Shown in pieces: positions 55,433-63,864 of a DNA stretch of 64,000 bases. This DNA is from Nocardioides albus (GTDB taxonomy: Bacteria; Actinomycetota; Actinomycetes; Propionibacteriales; Nocardioidaceae). The position numbers were made by a program, and so were the translations under genes. Each line of letters starts with the position of its first letter. Positions within the stretch are counted from its first letter, which is position 1. The DNA lies in NCBI RefSeq assembly GCF_014648255.1, contig NZ_BMQT01000004.1, positions 475,765 through 539,764 on the forward strand. The letters run 5' to 3'. The notes under the pieces were generated by a model. The model worked only from the letters and a program-made list of their open reading frames with translations. It did not search any database and was not told the DNA's origin.

Positions 55433-55887
55433 GTGCGCCAGAGAAGGTCCTCGCCGAGCTCGGGCTGAGCGTTCCGGAGGTGGTGCCGCCGGTGGCGGCC
55501 TACATCCCGTCTCTCCGCACCGGCAACCACGTCTTCACCTCTGGCCAGCTTCCGATGAAGGACGGCGCCCTGCTGTCGACCGGCAAGCTCGGCGGCGAGG
55601 TCTCGCCCGAGGAGGGTGTCGCTGCCGCGCAGCAGTGCGCGCTCAACGCGCTCGCTGCGGTGAAGGCCGAGATCGGTGATCTGTCGCTGGTCAAGCGGGT
55701 CGTCAAGGTGACCTGCTTCGTCGCCTCGACACCTGACTTCACCGCCCAGCCGAGCATCGCCAACGGTGCCTCCGAGCTGCTCGGCAAGGTCTTCGGTGAC
55801 GCCGGGCGCCACACCCGCTCCGCCGTCGGTGTGTCGGTCCTGCCGCTCGACGCACCTGTCGAGGTGGAGATCATCGTCGAGATCTGA
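55429..55887 (+). CDS. RidA family protein (YjgF/YER057c/UK114)
   Basis: The GTG start overlaps the preceding stop by four bases. The 152-residue product shows the RidA pattern: YIPSLRTGNHVFTSGQLPMKDGALL, a helix GVAAAQQCALNALAAVKAEIGDL, VKVTCFVAS, and a C-terminal HTRSAVGVSVLPLDAPVEVEIIVE (shown in parts). RidA proteins deaminate reactive enamine or imine intermediates. The gene corresponds to Rv3678c in position. The catalytic Arg typical of RidA proper is not clearly in place, so it may be a divergent subgroup. Confidence 0.88.
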   Translation: MSAPEKVLAELGLSVPEVVPPVAAYIPSLRTGNHVFTSGQLPMKDGALLSTGKLGGEVSPEEGVAAAQQCALNALAAVKAEIGDLSLVKRVVKVTCFVASTPDFTAQPSIANGASELLGKVFGDAGRHTRSAVGVSVLPLDAPVEVEIIVEI

Positions 55888-55913
55888 GCCTCGGATGGGG
55901 GTGGGGCGCGGGT

Positions 55914-56813
55914 GTGAGCATCGCTACAGTGACGAGCGTGCGCATCCCGATCCCTCCAGTCCGGCTTGGTGACGACATCGTGGCTCTGGCCGGGGAGTAC
56001 GCCGAGGGCGTACGCACCCCGGTCGAGCCGCGTGATGCGGCGACGGTGCTGCTGCTGCGGCCCGGATCCGCGTCCGGCCCAGAGGTCTATCTGCTCCGTC
56101 GGCAGCTGACGATGGGGTTCGCCGCCGGGATGGCGGTCTTCCCGGGCGGCGGCGTGGACGTACGCGACGCCGAGCTGCCCGACTCCTGCTGGGCCGGCCC
56201 GTCAGCGGGCGAGTGGGCACGTCGGCTCGGGGTCGAGGAGTCCCGCGCGCGAGCGTTGGTCGCCGCGGCGGTGCGGGAGACGTTCGAGGAGTGCGGGGTG
56301 CTGCTCGCAGGGACGTCGGCCGACGCCGTCGTCGACGACGTCTCGGGTTCGGAGTGGGAGGCGGACCGGGTCGCGCTCGAGTCGCGCGCGTTGTCGCTCA
56401 CCGAGCTGCTGACCCGGCGCGGGCTGGTGCTGCGTACGGATCTGCTGGCGCCGTGGGCCGCTTGGACGACGCCCGTCTTCGAGCCGAAGCGCTTCGCGAC
56501 CTGGTTCTTCGTGGCGCGGCTGCCTGAGGGACAGCTGACCCGAGACGTGTCGAGCGAGTCGTCCTCGGTGCTGTGGCTGGGCGTCGCCGATGCGGTAGCC
56601 CAGGTCGAGGCCGGCGAGCTGGCGATGATGCCGCCGACCTATCTCAACTGCCTCGAGGTCGCCTCGATCGGATCGGAGGACGAGGTGCTCGCCGACGCTG
56701 CAGGACGGACGCTGACGATGTTCACCCCGGCCGTCACGGCCATCGACGGTGGCCACACCCTGTCGATGATGCCGATGCACGAGAAGCTGATGTCGGGACG
56801 GGGGCGCTCATGA
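55914..56813 (+). CDS. NUDIX hydrolase family protein, 299 aa
   Basis: The domain starts near residue 40 with ATVLLLRP and VYLLRRQLTMGFAAGMAVFPGGGVDVRD. The NUDIX helix appears as AAVRETFEECGVLL, so a long insertion (about 35 residues) separates the Gly block from the RETFEE block. This is typical of the actinobacterial subgroup encoded beside MBL-fold hydrolases. NUDIX enzymes cleave nucleoside diphosphate derivatives; the actual substrate is unknown. A GTG at 55938 is an alternative start. It overlaps the MBL gene by four bases. Confidence 0.85.
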   Translation: MSIATVTSVRIPIPPVRLGDDIVALAGEYAEGVRTPVEPRDAATVLLLRPGSASGPEVYLLRRQLTMGFAAGMAVFPGGGVDVRDAELPDSCWAGPSAGEWARRLGVEESRARALVAAAVRETFEECGVLLAGTSADAVVDDVSGSEWEADRVALESRALSLTELLTRRGLVLRTDLLAPWAAWTTPVFEPKRFATWFFVARLPEGQLTRDVSSESSSVLWLGVADAVAQVEAGELAMMPPTYLNCLEVASIGSEDEVLADAAGRTLTMFTPAVTAIDGGHTLSMMPMHEKLMSGRGRS

Positions 56814-57604
56814 CCGACTCCTGGGCCGGTGGGACCTTCGGTGAACGCGGACAGTGCATCCTCGCGCCCAACCCCGGGATCATGTCGCTCGACGGCACCA
56901 ACACCTGGGTGCTGCGCGAGCCAGGTGCGCGCCGGTCGGTCGTGATCGACCCCGGACCTCTCGACGAGGGGCACCTTGATGCGGTCGCGGAGGCGGCCGG
57001 CGAGGTGGCGACGGTGCTGCTCACTCATCATCACTATGACCACTCCGAGGCGGCCAGGGCCTTCGCTGAGCGGATGGGGTGCGGCGTACGCGCTCTTGAT
57101 CCGGAATATCGTCTTGGCTCCGAGGGGCTCGCGGACGGGGACGTCGTCGAGGTCGACGGTCTGGAGATCCGCGTCGTCGGCACTCCCGGGCACACCTCGG
57201 ACTCGTTGTCGTTCTGGCTGCCGGGCGACGGGGCCGTGCTGACGGGGGACACCGTCCTGGGTCGCGGGACCACGGTCGTCGCCCACCCCGACGGTGAGCT
57301 CGGCGCTTACCTGGACTCGTTGGACCGCCTGCACGCGCTGGCCTCCGCGCACGGCATCGGCAACGTATGGCCCGGTCACGGCCCGGTCATCGGCGACGCG
57401 CTCGGTGCCCTCGACTACTACATCTCCCATCGTCGCGACCGTCTCGGTCAGGTAGAGGCCGCCCTCGCTGAGCTCGGAGTCACCCCTGCCGAGGCCGATC
57501 CGCGCGCGATCGTCGAGAACGTGTACGCCGACGTCGACCAGGTCCTCTGGGGCGCCGCCGAGCTCTCCGTACGAGCGCAATTGGCTTACCTCACCCGGCG
57601 CTGA
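56810..57604 (+). CDS. MBL-fold metallo-hydrolase (LACTB2-like, Rv3677c-like)
   Basis: ATGA overlap with the NUDIX stop. The 264-residue product has LLTHHHYDHSEAA (HxHxDH), a third His in VVGTPGHTSDSLSFW, Asp in LTGDTVLG and the final His in PGHGPVIGD, a complete set of metal ligands. The C-terminal winged-helix-like region (ALAELGVTPAEADPRAIVENVY) is as in LACTB2. Members are nucleases or thioesterases; the role here is open. It belongs to the same operon as the NUDIX gene and corresponds to Rv3677c in M. tuberculosis, which lies close to crp there as here. Confidence 0.9.
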   Translation: MTDSWAGGTFGERGQCILAPNPGIMSLDGTNTWVLREPGARRSVVIDPGPLDEGHLDAVAEAAGEVATVLLTHHHYDHSEAARAFAERMGCGVRALDPEYRLGSEGLADGDVVEVDGLEIRVVGTPGHTSDSLSFWLPGDGAVLTGDTVLGRGTTVVAHPDGELGAYLDSLDRLHALASAHGIGNVWPGHGPVIGDALGALDYYISHRRDRLGQVEAALAELGVTPAEADPRAIVENVYADVDQVLWGAAELSVRAQLAYLTRR

Positions 57605-57621
57605 GGCCTACTGTTCGGCTC

Positions 57622-58218
57622 ATGGCGATCCTGTCCGGAGCCGAGCTCCTGCTTCCCGACCCTCCCGCCTGGCGAGCCTGGCTGGAGGAGCACCATGCCG
57701 ACACGCCCGCGGTCTGGCTGGTGCTGACCAAGAAGGGCGGCACGCTGACCACGCTGACCTGGCAGACGGCGTTGGACGAAGCGCTCTGCTTCGGCTGGAT
57801 CGACGGTCAGGCCCGGCGGCGCGACGAGCAGTCGTCGTTCCAGCGGTTCACCCCGCGTGGGCCGAAGAGCCGCTGGTCGCTGAGGAACGTCGAGCACATC
57901 GCTCGCCTCGAGGCCGAGGGCCGGATGACCGCCGCCGGGCAGGCAGCCGTGGAGGCGGCGAAGGCGGACGGGCGGTGGGAGGCGGCGTACGCCGGTCCGG
58001 CGACCGCCCAGACGCCGCCAGACCTTCTCGCCGCGATCGCCGCGGTGCCCGAGGCGCAGGCGATGTACGACGTGCTCACCTCCCAGAACCGTTACGCCCT
58101 CTACCACCGCATCACCTCCCTGAAGACCGAGGCCGCGCGGGCGCGCAGGATCGAGGAGTACGTCGCCATGCTCGCCCGTCACGAGACGATCCATCCCCAG
58201 AAGCGCCGGCCTCAGTAG
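57622..58218 (+). CDS. YdeI/OmpD-associated family protein
   Basis: The 198-residue product has W-rich AWLEEHHADTPAVWLVLTKKG, then LTWQTALDEALCFGWIDGQARR and FTPRGPKSRWSLRNVEHIARLEAEGRMTAAG (in parts). These match the YdeI/OmdA family, sometimes called bacteriocin-protection proteins. Its biochemical role is not established. The C-terminal helix ITSLKTEAARARRIEEYVAMLA fits the family. The start lies 17 bases after the MBL stop, so it may be the last gene of that operon, although no strong ribosome site is visible. Confidence 0.87.
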   Translation: MAILSGAELLLPDPPAWRAWLEEHHADTPAVWLVLTKKGGTLTTLTWQTALDEALCFGWIDGQARRRDEQSSFQRFTPRGPKSRWSLRNVEHIARLEAEGRMTAAGQAAVEAAKADGRWEAAYAGPATAQTPPDLLAAIAAVPEAQAMYDVLTSQNRYALYHRITSLKTEAARARRIEEYVAMLARHETIHPQKRRPQ

Positions 58219-58244
58219 CCGCGATCTCGCTGCTGATCCCTCGG

Positions 58245-60866
58245 TCAGAGCTCGCCTCGCCTACCTCGCCGAGCGCTCCTGACCCAGAGCCAGACGACGA
58301 AGACGGCTAGCCCGATCACTGCCGCGGCCAAAAGCACCGTGGGCAGGTCGTTCGTCGAGAGCTGGCTCGTCCACGTCCAGTCCTGGTCGGGAGCCGTCAC
58401 CGCCAGGTCGGCGGGCAGCGCCGTGGCGATCGTAAGCCGGGTGACACGGTGGTCGAGGTGAGCGACCACCTGCGTCTCACCATCGGGCGATGCCGTACGG
58501 AGGTCTTGTCCGTCACCGTCCGACGTCACGATCAGCGGCGTCCCGTCGGCCAGCCAGCCAGCGACTCCGATGAGATCACGGCCGTCGACGTCGACTCCGC
58601 GCACCGATGGGTTGCGCCCGATCGCCAGGTCGATGTTGCGGCCTGAGTCCCAGCCGATCGATCGGACGCCGGGATGGTCGACACCGTCGACAGGGGTGTC
58701 CGCGCCCACCCAGGTGGATAGGCCCTCCTGGCCCGTGCCGGGCAGGTCTGTGGCGCTGCCGGGCCAGATCTTGGTCCCGGATTCGTTGCGTACGACGACT
58801 GTGCCGTCGTCACCGATGCCTGCGTGCTCCCATCTGCCTCTGGGGAGCGGCTCGGCGGTGCCGTCGGGAGCGATACGACCGGCGGCCCGATGCTCGTAGT
58901 CGGAGTCCCAGACCAGCCACTTCGAGTTCGGTGACCACGAGAAGCTCGTGACCCGGCCGTCTATCTCGAGCGGGTGCTCGGTGACCTTGCCGGACTCCAG
59001 ATCGATGACGTTCAGGCTCTTGTCCTCGGTGACGTACGCCATCCGGGTGCCGTCGGCGGAGAGGCGCACGCCCTGCTCCTCCATCATGGACCAGGCCTCG
59101 CCGACGCCCGGCAGGCGCAGGCGATGGTATTTGCCGTCGACGGTGAGCACCACGGCGGATCCGCCGTCGACGACAAGGGCCTGGTCGGGGAAGGCGAGCG
59201 TCGCCCGGCCGACGGCCAGAGAGTCGGAGAGGGGAACGTACTTTTCCGGGCTTTCCGTCCAGCGGATGTCCTGCGGGATCACCGCTCGCGTCGGGCCGGG
59301 TGCGCTCGTCGAGGTGGCCGACGGGATAGCGACGACGCCGCCTGGTTCGTCTGGCGAGAGGTCGAATGTGAACGTGGCCGAGGACTGGAACAGCAGCGCC
59401 GCGACCAGGCCAGAGAGAACAACGAACATGACGACTGCCTCTGGGTTCGCCGTGCGACGGGAAGGTCGCACGGCTCGTGTGCGGCGTCGCCAACGCCAGA
59501 GTGCGACCGCGATCAGGCCTATGAACAGGTAGAACGCAGTCGTCTTCAGCCAGGGCGGCAGAAAGATGGGCGGGATACGAGAGACGGTGGGATCGGCCGC
59601 GTCAGGATCGATGAGGGCGTACGCGACGCTCACGGTGTCCACCACGCTGCCCGCGTCGTCGCACTCGATCAGCACTCTCGCGTCATCCCCCGACGTTCCC
59701 AGCTGAACGATGCGGACACCCCCGGTGTTTCCGAACGCCGTGATGAGGGGCGCGTCGCCCGCCCAACCGATCGGGCCGATCTGTGAGCCGTTCGGACGTG
59801 CGTACGTCGCCCCGCTGCCGTCCAGCGGAGCCATGCCTGCGTCGGTGACGATGTAGAGCTCGGACCCGCGGAACTGGACGGGTTCGCCTGCGCTGGCATT
59901 GATCGGGAGAGCCACTTTGGTGGCGTCTCCACTCGGCGATCGGAGTTGGACGGCGCCCGAGCCGAACCCGTCGCTGAAGGCGATGGTGCCGTCGTCGGCC
60001 ACAGCCCAGGTCGACAGGTAGATGACCCGATCGACGATGCCGGCAAGGGCAGTGGCGGACGTGGTTCCGGGATCGATGACCCCGGCGACGGCGTTCCCGG
60101 GCACGTAAGACTCATCGTCCCATCGGTCCATCCGAGAACCGGCCCACAGCAGCTTCGTGCCGCCGTCGGACCACTTCAGATCGGAGACATAGACGCCGCG
60201 GTCGTCGCAGTTCGTGGCGGGGCAGGAGGACGTGGCGAGGTTCCACTCGACGACGTTGCCCGTGGTGAGATCGGCGACGCGTACGCCGCCGGGCACAGGG
60301 GCGTCCTCCGGGGCAGATCGTCCCCTGCCCCACGCCCACGCCAGCTGGCGACCGTCCGTGGAGAGGGCGAGCGGTCGATGCCCGAAGCCCTCGCCGATTC
60401 CGTTCTCCCAGTAGGGATCGAGACCGATGAAGTCGGGAAGGTCGAGCGGGTGATAGTCGCCGTCGTCGGCATCGACCACGACGGGGACTGCGGTGTTCGA
60501 GTCCTCGGCAGGCTGGACGTACGCGATCGCGCCGACCCCGATCGCCAGGTCCTGTTCCAGGTCGTCGGCGTGGGTGTAGCGGCCGTCCTCGGACTCGGCC
60601 AGCCAGGTCGGGGCGGCGTAGAGCGTGTCGGCGACGGCCAGGCCGGCGTAGCCGCGGGCCGGGTCGATCTCCGCCGAGTCACGGGTCGGGCTCAAGGCGA
60701 CGGAGCCGGCGATGAAGGCGATGGCGGCGGAGATCGCGCCGATGGCGATGACGACCGAGCGGCGGTGGGCGCGTCGGCCGCGGACGAAGATGTCCGCAGG
60801 GACGTACGCCTCGGGGGCTGCCTCGGCGATCCGGTGGAGCTCGTCGCGGAGCTGCTGGTCAGTCAT
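58245..60866 (-). CDS. Large membrane protein with two propeller-like domains, putative anti-sigma partner
   Basis: The ATG at 60866 overlaps the sigma factor stop region by 8 bases; the 873-residue product starts MTDQQLRDELHRIAEAAPEAYVPADI. This is a short cytosolic head, then a membrane helix (about 38-58), as in anti-sigma factors. A first beta-rich outer domain follows with repeats such as RPLALSTDGRQLAWAWG and VYVSDLKWSDGGTKLLWAG. Two more helices (near 430-450 and 465-490) precede a second similar domain (SWSPNSKWLVWDS) and a last helix near the C-terminus. The two halves look like a duplication or fusion. Coupling to the sigma gene suggests anti-sigma control, but no zinc motif is seen. 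Confidence 0.7.
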   Translation of the reverse strand: MTDQQLRDELHRIAEAAPEAYVPADIFVRGRRAHRRSVVIAIGAISAAIAFIAGSVALSPTRDSAEIDPARGYAGLAVADTLYAAPTWLAESEDGRYTHADDLEQDLAIGVGAIAYVQPAEDSNTAVPVVVDADDGDYHPLDLPDFIGLDPYWENGIGEGFGHRPLALSTDGRQLAWAWGRGRSAPEDAPVPGGVRVADLTTGNVVEWNLATSSCPATNCDDRGVYVSDLKWSDGGTKLLWAGSRMDRWDDESYVPGNAVAGVIDPGTTSATALAGIVDRVIYLSTWAVADDGTIAFSDGFGSGAVQLRSPSGDATKVALPINASAGEPVQFRGSELYIVTDAGMAPLDGSGATYARPNGSQIGPIGWAGDAPLITAFGNTGGVRIVQLGTSGDDARVLIECDDAGSVVDTVSVAYALIDPDAADPTVSRIPPIFLPPWLKTTAFYLFIGLIAVALWRWRRRTRAVRPSRRTANPEAVVMFVVLSGLVAALLFQSSATFTFDLSPDEPGGVVAIPSATSTSAPGPTRAVIPQDIRWTESPEKYVPLSDSLAVGRATLAFPDQALVVDGGSAVVLTVDGKYHRLRLPGVGEAWSMMEEQGVRLSADGTRMAYVTEDKSLNVIDLESGKVTEHPLEIDGRVTSFSWSPNSKWLVWDSDYEHRAAGRIAPDGTAEPLPRGRWEHAGIGDDGTVVVRNESGTKIWPGSATDLPGTGQEGLSTWVGADTPVDGVDHPGVRSIGWDSGRNIDLAIGRNPSVRGVDVDGRDLIGVAGWLADGTPLIVTSDGDGQDLRTASPDGETQVVAHLDHRVTRLTIATALPADLAVTAPDQDWTWTSQLSTNDLPTVLLAAAVIGLAVFVVWLWVRSARRGRRGEL

Positions 60867-61362
60867 GGAGGAGCTCCTCGAGATGAGGCGCGAGGGTCCG
60901 CAGACGGGCGAGCGCCTTGCGGGTGGTGGACTTGACCGTGCCGGAATGGATCCCGAGGACATGGGCGGTCTGGACCTCGGTGAGGTCTTCGAAGAAACGG
61001 AGCACGAGGATCGTGCGCTGGCGCGCCGTGAGCTGGGCGAGCGCGGCGTCGAGGCTGAGTCGCAGCTCGGTGTCAGCAGAGGCGGCGGCCGACGCCTCGT
61101 ACGTCTCGGTCGGGGTCTCGACCAGGCGGCGGCGACGCCACCAGGAGATGTTCTGGGTGTAGAGGATGCGGCGGACGTACGGCTCGGGGTCACCGTGGAT
61201 GCGGTGCCACGACTTCGCGGCCGAGAAGAGTGCCTGCTGGACGAGGTCTTCGGCGAGGTGCGCGTCGCCGGTGAGCAGGTAGGCGGTGCGTGAGAGTGCC
61301 GGAACTCTGGAGTGTACGAAATGCTCGAACGGCCCGGGATCGAGTTCTGTGGGGGAGAACAA
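60859..61362 (-). CDS. ECF RNA polymerase sigma factor, SigE family
   Basis: A TTG start is used because a perfect AAAGGAGG lies about 11 bases upstream in the mRNA; no in-frame ATG/GTG is near. The 167-residue product has region 2 (FEHFVHSRVPALSRTAYLLTGDAHLAEDLVQQALFSAAKSW, in parts) and region 4 (LDAALAQLTARQRTILVLRFFEDLTEVQTAHVLGIHSGTVKSTTRKALARL, in parts). This is the SigE-type ECF pattern common in actinobacteria. It starts transcription of unknown genes and is coupled to the membrane protein at 58245. The ribosome site is inside a hairpin (61370-61410). Confidence 0.88.
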   Translation of the reverse strand: MFSPTELDPGPFEHFVHSRVPALSRTAYLLTGDAHLAEDLVQQALFSAAKSWHRIHGDPEPYVRRILYTQNISWWRRRRLVETPTETYEASAAASADTELRLSLDAALAQLTARQRTILVLRFFEDLTEVQTAHVLGIHSGTVKSTTRKALARLRTLAPHLEELLHD

Positions 61363-61369
61363 AAGACAC

Positions 61370-61410
61370 GGCCTCCTTTCACCGGCTACTACGCCGGATG
61401 AGAGGAGGCC
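61370..61410 (-). promoter_or_regulatory. RNA hairpin that covers the sigma factor ribosome site
   Basis: In the minus-strand RNA, GGCCTCCT pairs with AGGAGGCC (8 bp), then a short imperfect stretch, then CCGGC/GCCGG around a GTAGTA loop. The 3' arm contains the Shine-Dalgarno AAAGGAGG. If it folds, translation of the sigma gene would be blocked. Confidence 0.65.
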
Positions 61411-61546
61411 GGGTGCCTGTTGGAAGGTAAAGAATCAGGGCGTTCGGAGTGCGTGCATGGCAAGGCGGAGGAGGGAGCCGACCTTTGAGCGGAGCGGGTC
61501 GGCGACCGACGACAACGCGGCCAGGTGCGTACTCCGGGCGTCCTGA

Positions 61547-62224
61547 TCAGCGGGCGCGGCGGGCCATGCGCTCTATGTCCATGATCACGACCGAGCGGGG
61601 CTCGAGGCGGAGCCAGCCGCGGCTGGCGAAGTCGGCCAGGGCCTTGTTGACCGTCTCGCGGGAGGCGCCGACGAGCTGGGCGAGCTCCTCCTGGGTGAGG
61701 TCGTGGTGGACGTGTACGCCGTCGTCGGCGGTGCGGCCGAAGCGGTCGGCGAGGTCGAGCAGCGCCTTCGCGACACGGCCGGGGACGTCGGAGAAGACGA
61801 GGTCGGCGACGACGTCGTTGGCCTTGCGGAGACGGCCGGCCAGCTGGGCGAGCAGGCCGCGGGCGACGACCGGGCGGCCCTCGAGCCACTTGAGCAGGTC
61901 CTCGTGGGACAGGCTCGCGAAGGCGGAGTCGGTGACCGCGGTGACGGTGGCCGAGCGGGGGCCGGGGTCGAAGAGCGAGAGCTCACCGAACATCTGGCCG
62001 GGGCCCATGATGGCGAGCAGGTTCTCGCGGCCGTCGGACGAGGTGCGGCCGAGCTTCACCTTGCCGTCGATCACGACGTACAGCTTGTCGCCGGAGTCGC
62101 CCTCGTGAAAGAGCACCTCTCCGCGGCGGAGCTTGGACTCTGCCATCGAGGCGTGCAGGGCCGTCATCGACTCGTCGTCGAGTGCGCTGAAGAGCGGTGC
62201 CTGACGGAGTACGTCGTTGTCCAT
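61547..62224 (-). CDS. crp: Crp/Fnr family transcriptional regulator (cAMP receptor protein-like)
   Basis: ATG at 62224 is preferred, because AGGAGG sits 10 bases upstream; the first ATG at 62233 lies one base after it. The 225-residue product has the cyclic nucleotide-binding domain (GEVLFHEGDSGDKLYVVIDGKVKLG, FGELSLFDPGPRSATVTAV; in parts). The phosphate-binding FGELSL and Arg in PRSATV are intact. A helix-turn-helix follows (LTQEELAQLVGASRETVNKALADF). Length and location next to nth and the TlpA gene match Rv3676 of M. tuberculosis. It probably binds cAMP and regulates many genes; a site like its consensus lies upstream. Confidence 0.95.
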   Translation of the reverse strand: MDNDVLRQAPLFSALDDESMTALHASMAESKLRRGEVLFHEGDSGDKLYVVIDGKVKLGRTSSDGRENLLAIMGPGQMFGELSLFDPGPRSATVTAVTDSAFASLSHEDLLKWLEGRPVVARGLLAQLAGRLRKANDVVADLVFSDVPGRVAKALLDLADRFGRTADDGVHVHHDLTQEELAQLVGASRETVNKALADFASRGWLRLEPRSVVIMDIERMARRAR

Positions 62225-62283
62225 TGCGGCCATTCCTCCTGGATTTTCCCCACATCCGCGGGTATTACATCGGGAATCCTATC

Positions 62284-62299
62284 TGTGGAACGTCTCACA
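62284..62299. promoter_or_regulatory. CRP-binding-site-like palindrome between crp and nth
   Basis: TGTGG-AACGTC-TCACA differs from the consensus TGTGA-N6-TCACA at one position. It lies 60 bases upstream of the crp start and 114 upstream of nth, so it could serve autoregulation of crp and control of the divergent nth unit. Confidence 0.65.
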
Positions 62300-62412
62300 A
62301 GTGCACATCACCCACCGATATGGGAAGAAAGTGCATGTATGGGGCGGTATCTGTGCTAGCCGTCACCCTGGGTCGGGTCGGCATTGTCGGTGCGGCCGCG
62401 TAGCCTTGCTGC

Positions 62413-63129
62413 GTGCCTGCCCAGAAGTTTGCGACTGAGACGCGCCTGGGCCTGGTGCGTCGTGCCCGTCGGATCGACCGCATCCTCGGTGAGACCTATC
62501 CGGATGCGAAGGCCGAGCTCGACTTCACCAACCCGTTCGAGTGCCTGGTCGTGACCGTGCTGAGCGCGCAGACCACGGACAAGCGGGTCAACCTGGCCTC
62601 GCCGGCCCTCTTTGCGGCCTACCCGTCCGCGAAGGAGATGGCGGCTGCGCCGCGGGAGCACCTGGAGCAGCTTGTCGGGCCGCTCGGCTTCTTCCGTGCC
62701 AAGACCGACGCCCTGCTGAAGCTGAGCGCCGTGCTCGTGGAGGAGTACGACGGGGACGTGCCCGCGCGACTGGAGCAGCTGGTGAAGCTGCCCGGTGTCG
62801 GGCGCAAGACCGCCAACGTGGTGCTCGGCAATGCCTTCGGCAAGCCGGGGATCACCGTCGACACCCACTTCGGACGGCTCTCGCGCCGCTTCGGGTGGAC
62901 GACCGAGAAGGACCCGGTCAAGGTCGAGCGCGAGGTCGGCGCGCTGTTCGAGAAGCGCGACTGGACGATGCTCTCCCACCACGTGATCTGGCACGGGCGC
63001 CGGATCTGTCACGCCCAGAAGCCGGCATGCGGTGCCTGCCCGGTGGCGCAGCTGTGCCCGGCGTACGGGGAAGGTCCGACCGACCCGGTCGCCGCGGCCA
63101 AGCTGGTCCGCACGGAGGGCCGCAACTGA
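62413..63129 (+). CDS. nth: Endonuclease III (DNA glycosylase/AP lyase)
   Basis: GTG start. The 238-residue product has the helix-hairpin-helix [18 protein letters not shown] with the catalytic Lys, the catalytic Asp in [12 protein letters not shown], and the 4Fe-4S Cys set C-x6-C-x2-C-x5-C ([18 protein letters not shown]). It removes oxidised pyrimidines and cleaves the abasic site in base excision repair. The N-terminus has an extra basic stretch of about 15 residues. The stop shares one base with the start of the TlpA-like gene. Position beside crp matches M. tuberculosis. Confidence 0.96.
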   Translation: MPAQKFATETRLGLVRRARRIDRILGETYPDAKAELDFTNPFECLVVTVLSAQTTDKRVNLASPALFAAYPSAKEMAAAPREHLEQLVGPLGFFRAKTDALLKLSAVLVEEYDGDVPARLEQLVKLPGVGRKTANVVLGNAFGKPGITVDTHFGRLSRRFGWTTEKDPVKVEREVGALFEKRDWTMLSHHVIWHGRRICHAQKPACGACPVAQLCPAYGEGPTDPVAAAKLVRTEGRN

Positions 63130-63785
63130 TGGTTCGTGCCCTTGGGAGCAGAACCCGGGTCGCGACGGTAGCTGTTCTGACCGTGGCGGCGCTGGCCGTG
63201 CTCGCCGGCTGCGGCACCGAGTCGCCGGACGGCGGCGGACAGTCGGGCGCGCCGCTCGCCGACGGGAATTCCTCCTCCGAGGTGGACGTCGCCACGCCTG
63301 AGATGGTCGCCGCCAAGAAGGCCTCGGAGGTGGAGGAGTGTCGCCCTGGATCGGCGAGCGACGGTGGGCTGCCCTCGGTCGAGCTGCCGTGCCTCGGTGG
63401 TGGCGAATCGGTCGATCTCGCCTCTTTCGAGGGTCCGCTGGTGATCAATCTCTTCCAGGGCTTCTGCGCGCCCTGCAAGGAGGAGATGCCTGCCTTGCAG
63501 ACGTTCCATGAGACCTACGGCGACGAGGTGCCGGTGATCGGCATCGACGTCATGGACACCGTTCCCGGGGTCGCCCTCGAGGAGGCGATCTCGCGAGGCG
63601 TGACGTTCCCGATGTACGCCGATCCTGGCGGCGAGCTGCAAGGCGGGTCGCTCACCGCGCGGGCGGTGCCGACGACGTACGTCCTGTCCTCCTCGGGTGA
63701 GGTGAAGCTGCTGCAGATGGGCGGCATGACCAGCGCGGACCAGGTCAAGGAGCTCGTCGAGGAGAAGCTGGGGATCACGCTGTGA
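63129..63785 (+). CDS. TlpA/ResA-like thioredoxin lipoprotein
   Basis: ATG overlaps the nth stop. The signal peptide ends in VLAGC, a lipobox. The thioredoxin fold follows: LVINLFQGFCAPCKEEMPALQTFHETYGDEVPVIGIDV (in parts) contains the CxxC (FCAPC) and the strand-helix pattern, and cis-Pro sits in ARAVPTTYVLSSSGEV. The motif before the Cys is FQGFC rather than the usual FWATWC. It probably reduces or forms disulfides in exported proteins, for example in cytochrome c or cell-wall maturation. It corresponds to Rv3673c in position. The stop begins repeat copy B. Confidence 0.93.
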   Translation: MVRALGSRTRVATVAVLTVAALAVLAGCGTESPDGGGQSGAPLADGNSSSEVDVATPEMVAAKKASEVEECRPGSASDGGLPSVELPCLGGGESVDLASFEGPLVINLFQGFCAPCKEEMPALQTFHETYGDEVPVIGIDVMDTVPGVALEEAISRGVTFPMYADPGGELQGGSLTARAVPTTYVLSSSGEVKLLQMGGMTSADQVKELVEEKLGITL

Positions 63786-63857
63786 GCGAGCGTCAGCGAG
63801 CGAACCGTTCATGTATCACGCGGCCGCGTCCGTATTCTGGCGCTTGCGCTACGGAGG
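63783..63857 (+). repeat. 75-base linker repeat, copy B
   Basis: It starts at the TGA of the TlpA-like gene and ends in the CGGAGG ribosome site of the next gene. It matches copy A (44918-44992) at about 62 of 75 positions with no gap. The two ends are the best conserved. Confidence 0.85.
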
Positions 63858-63864
63858 TGGTCGC

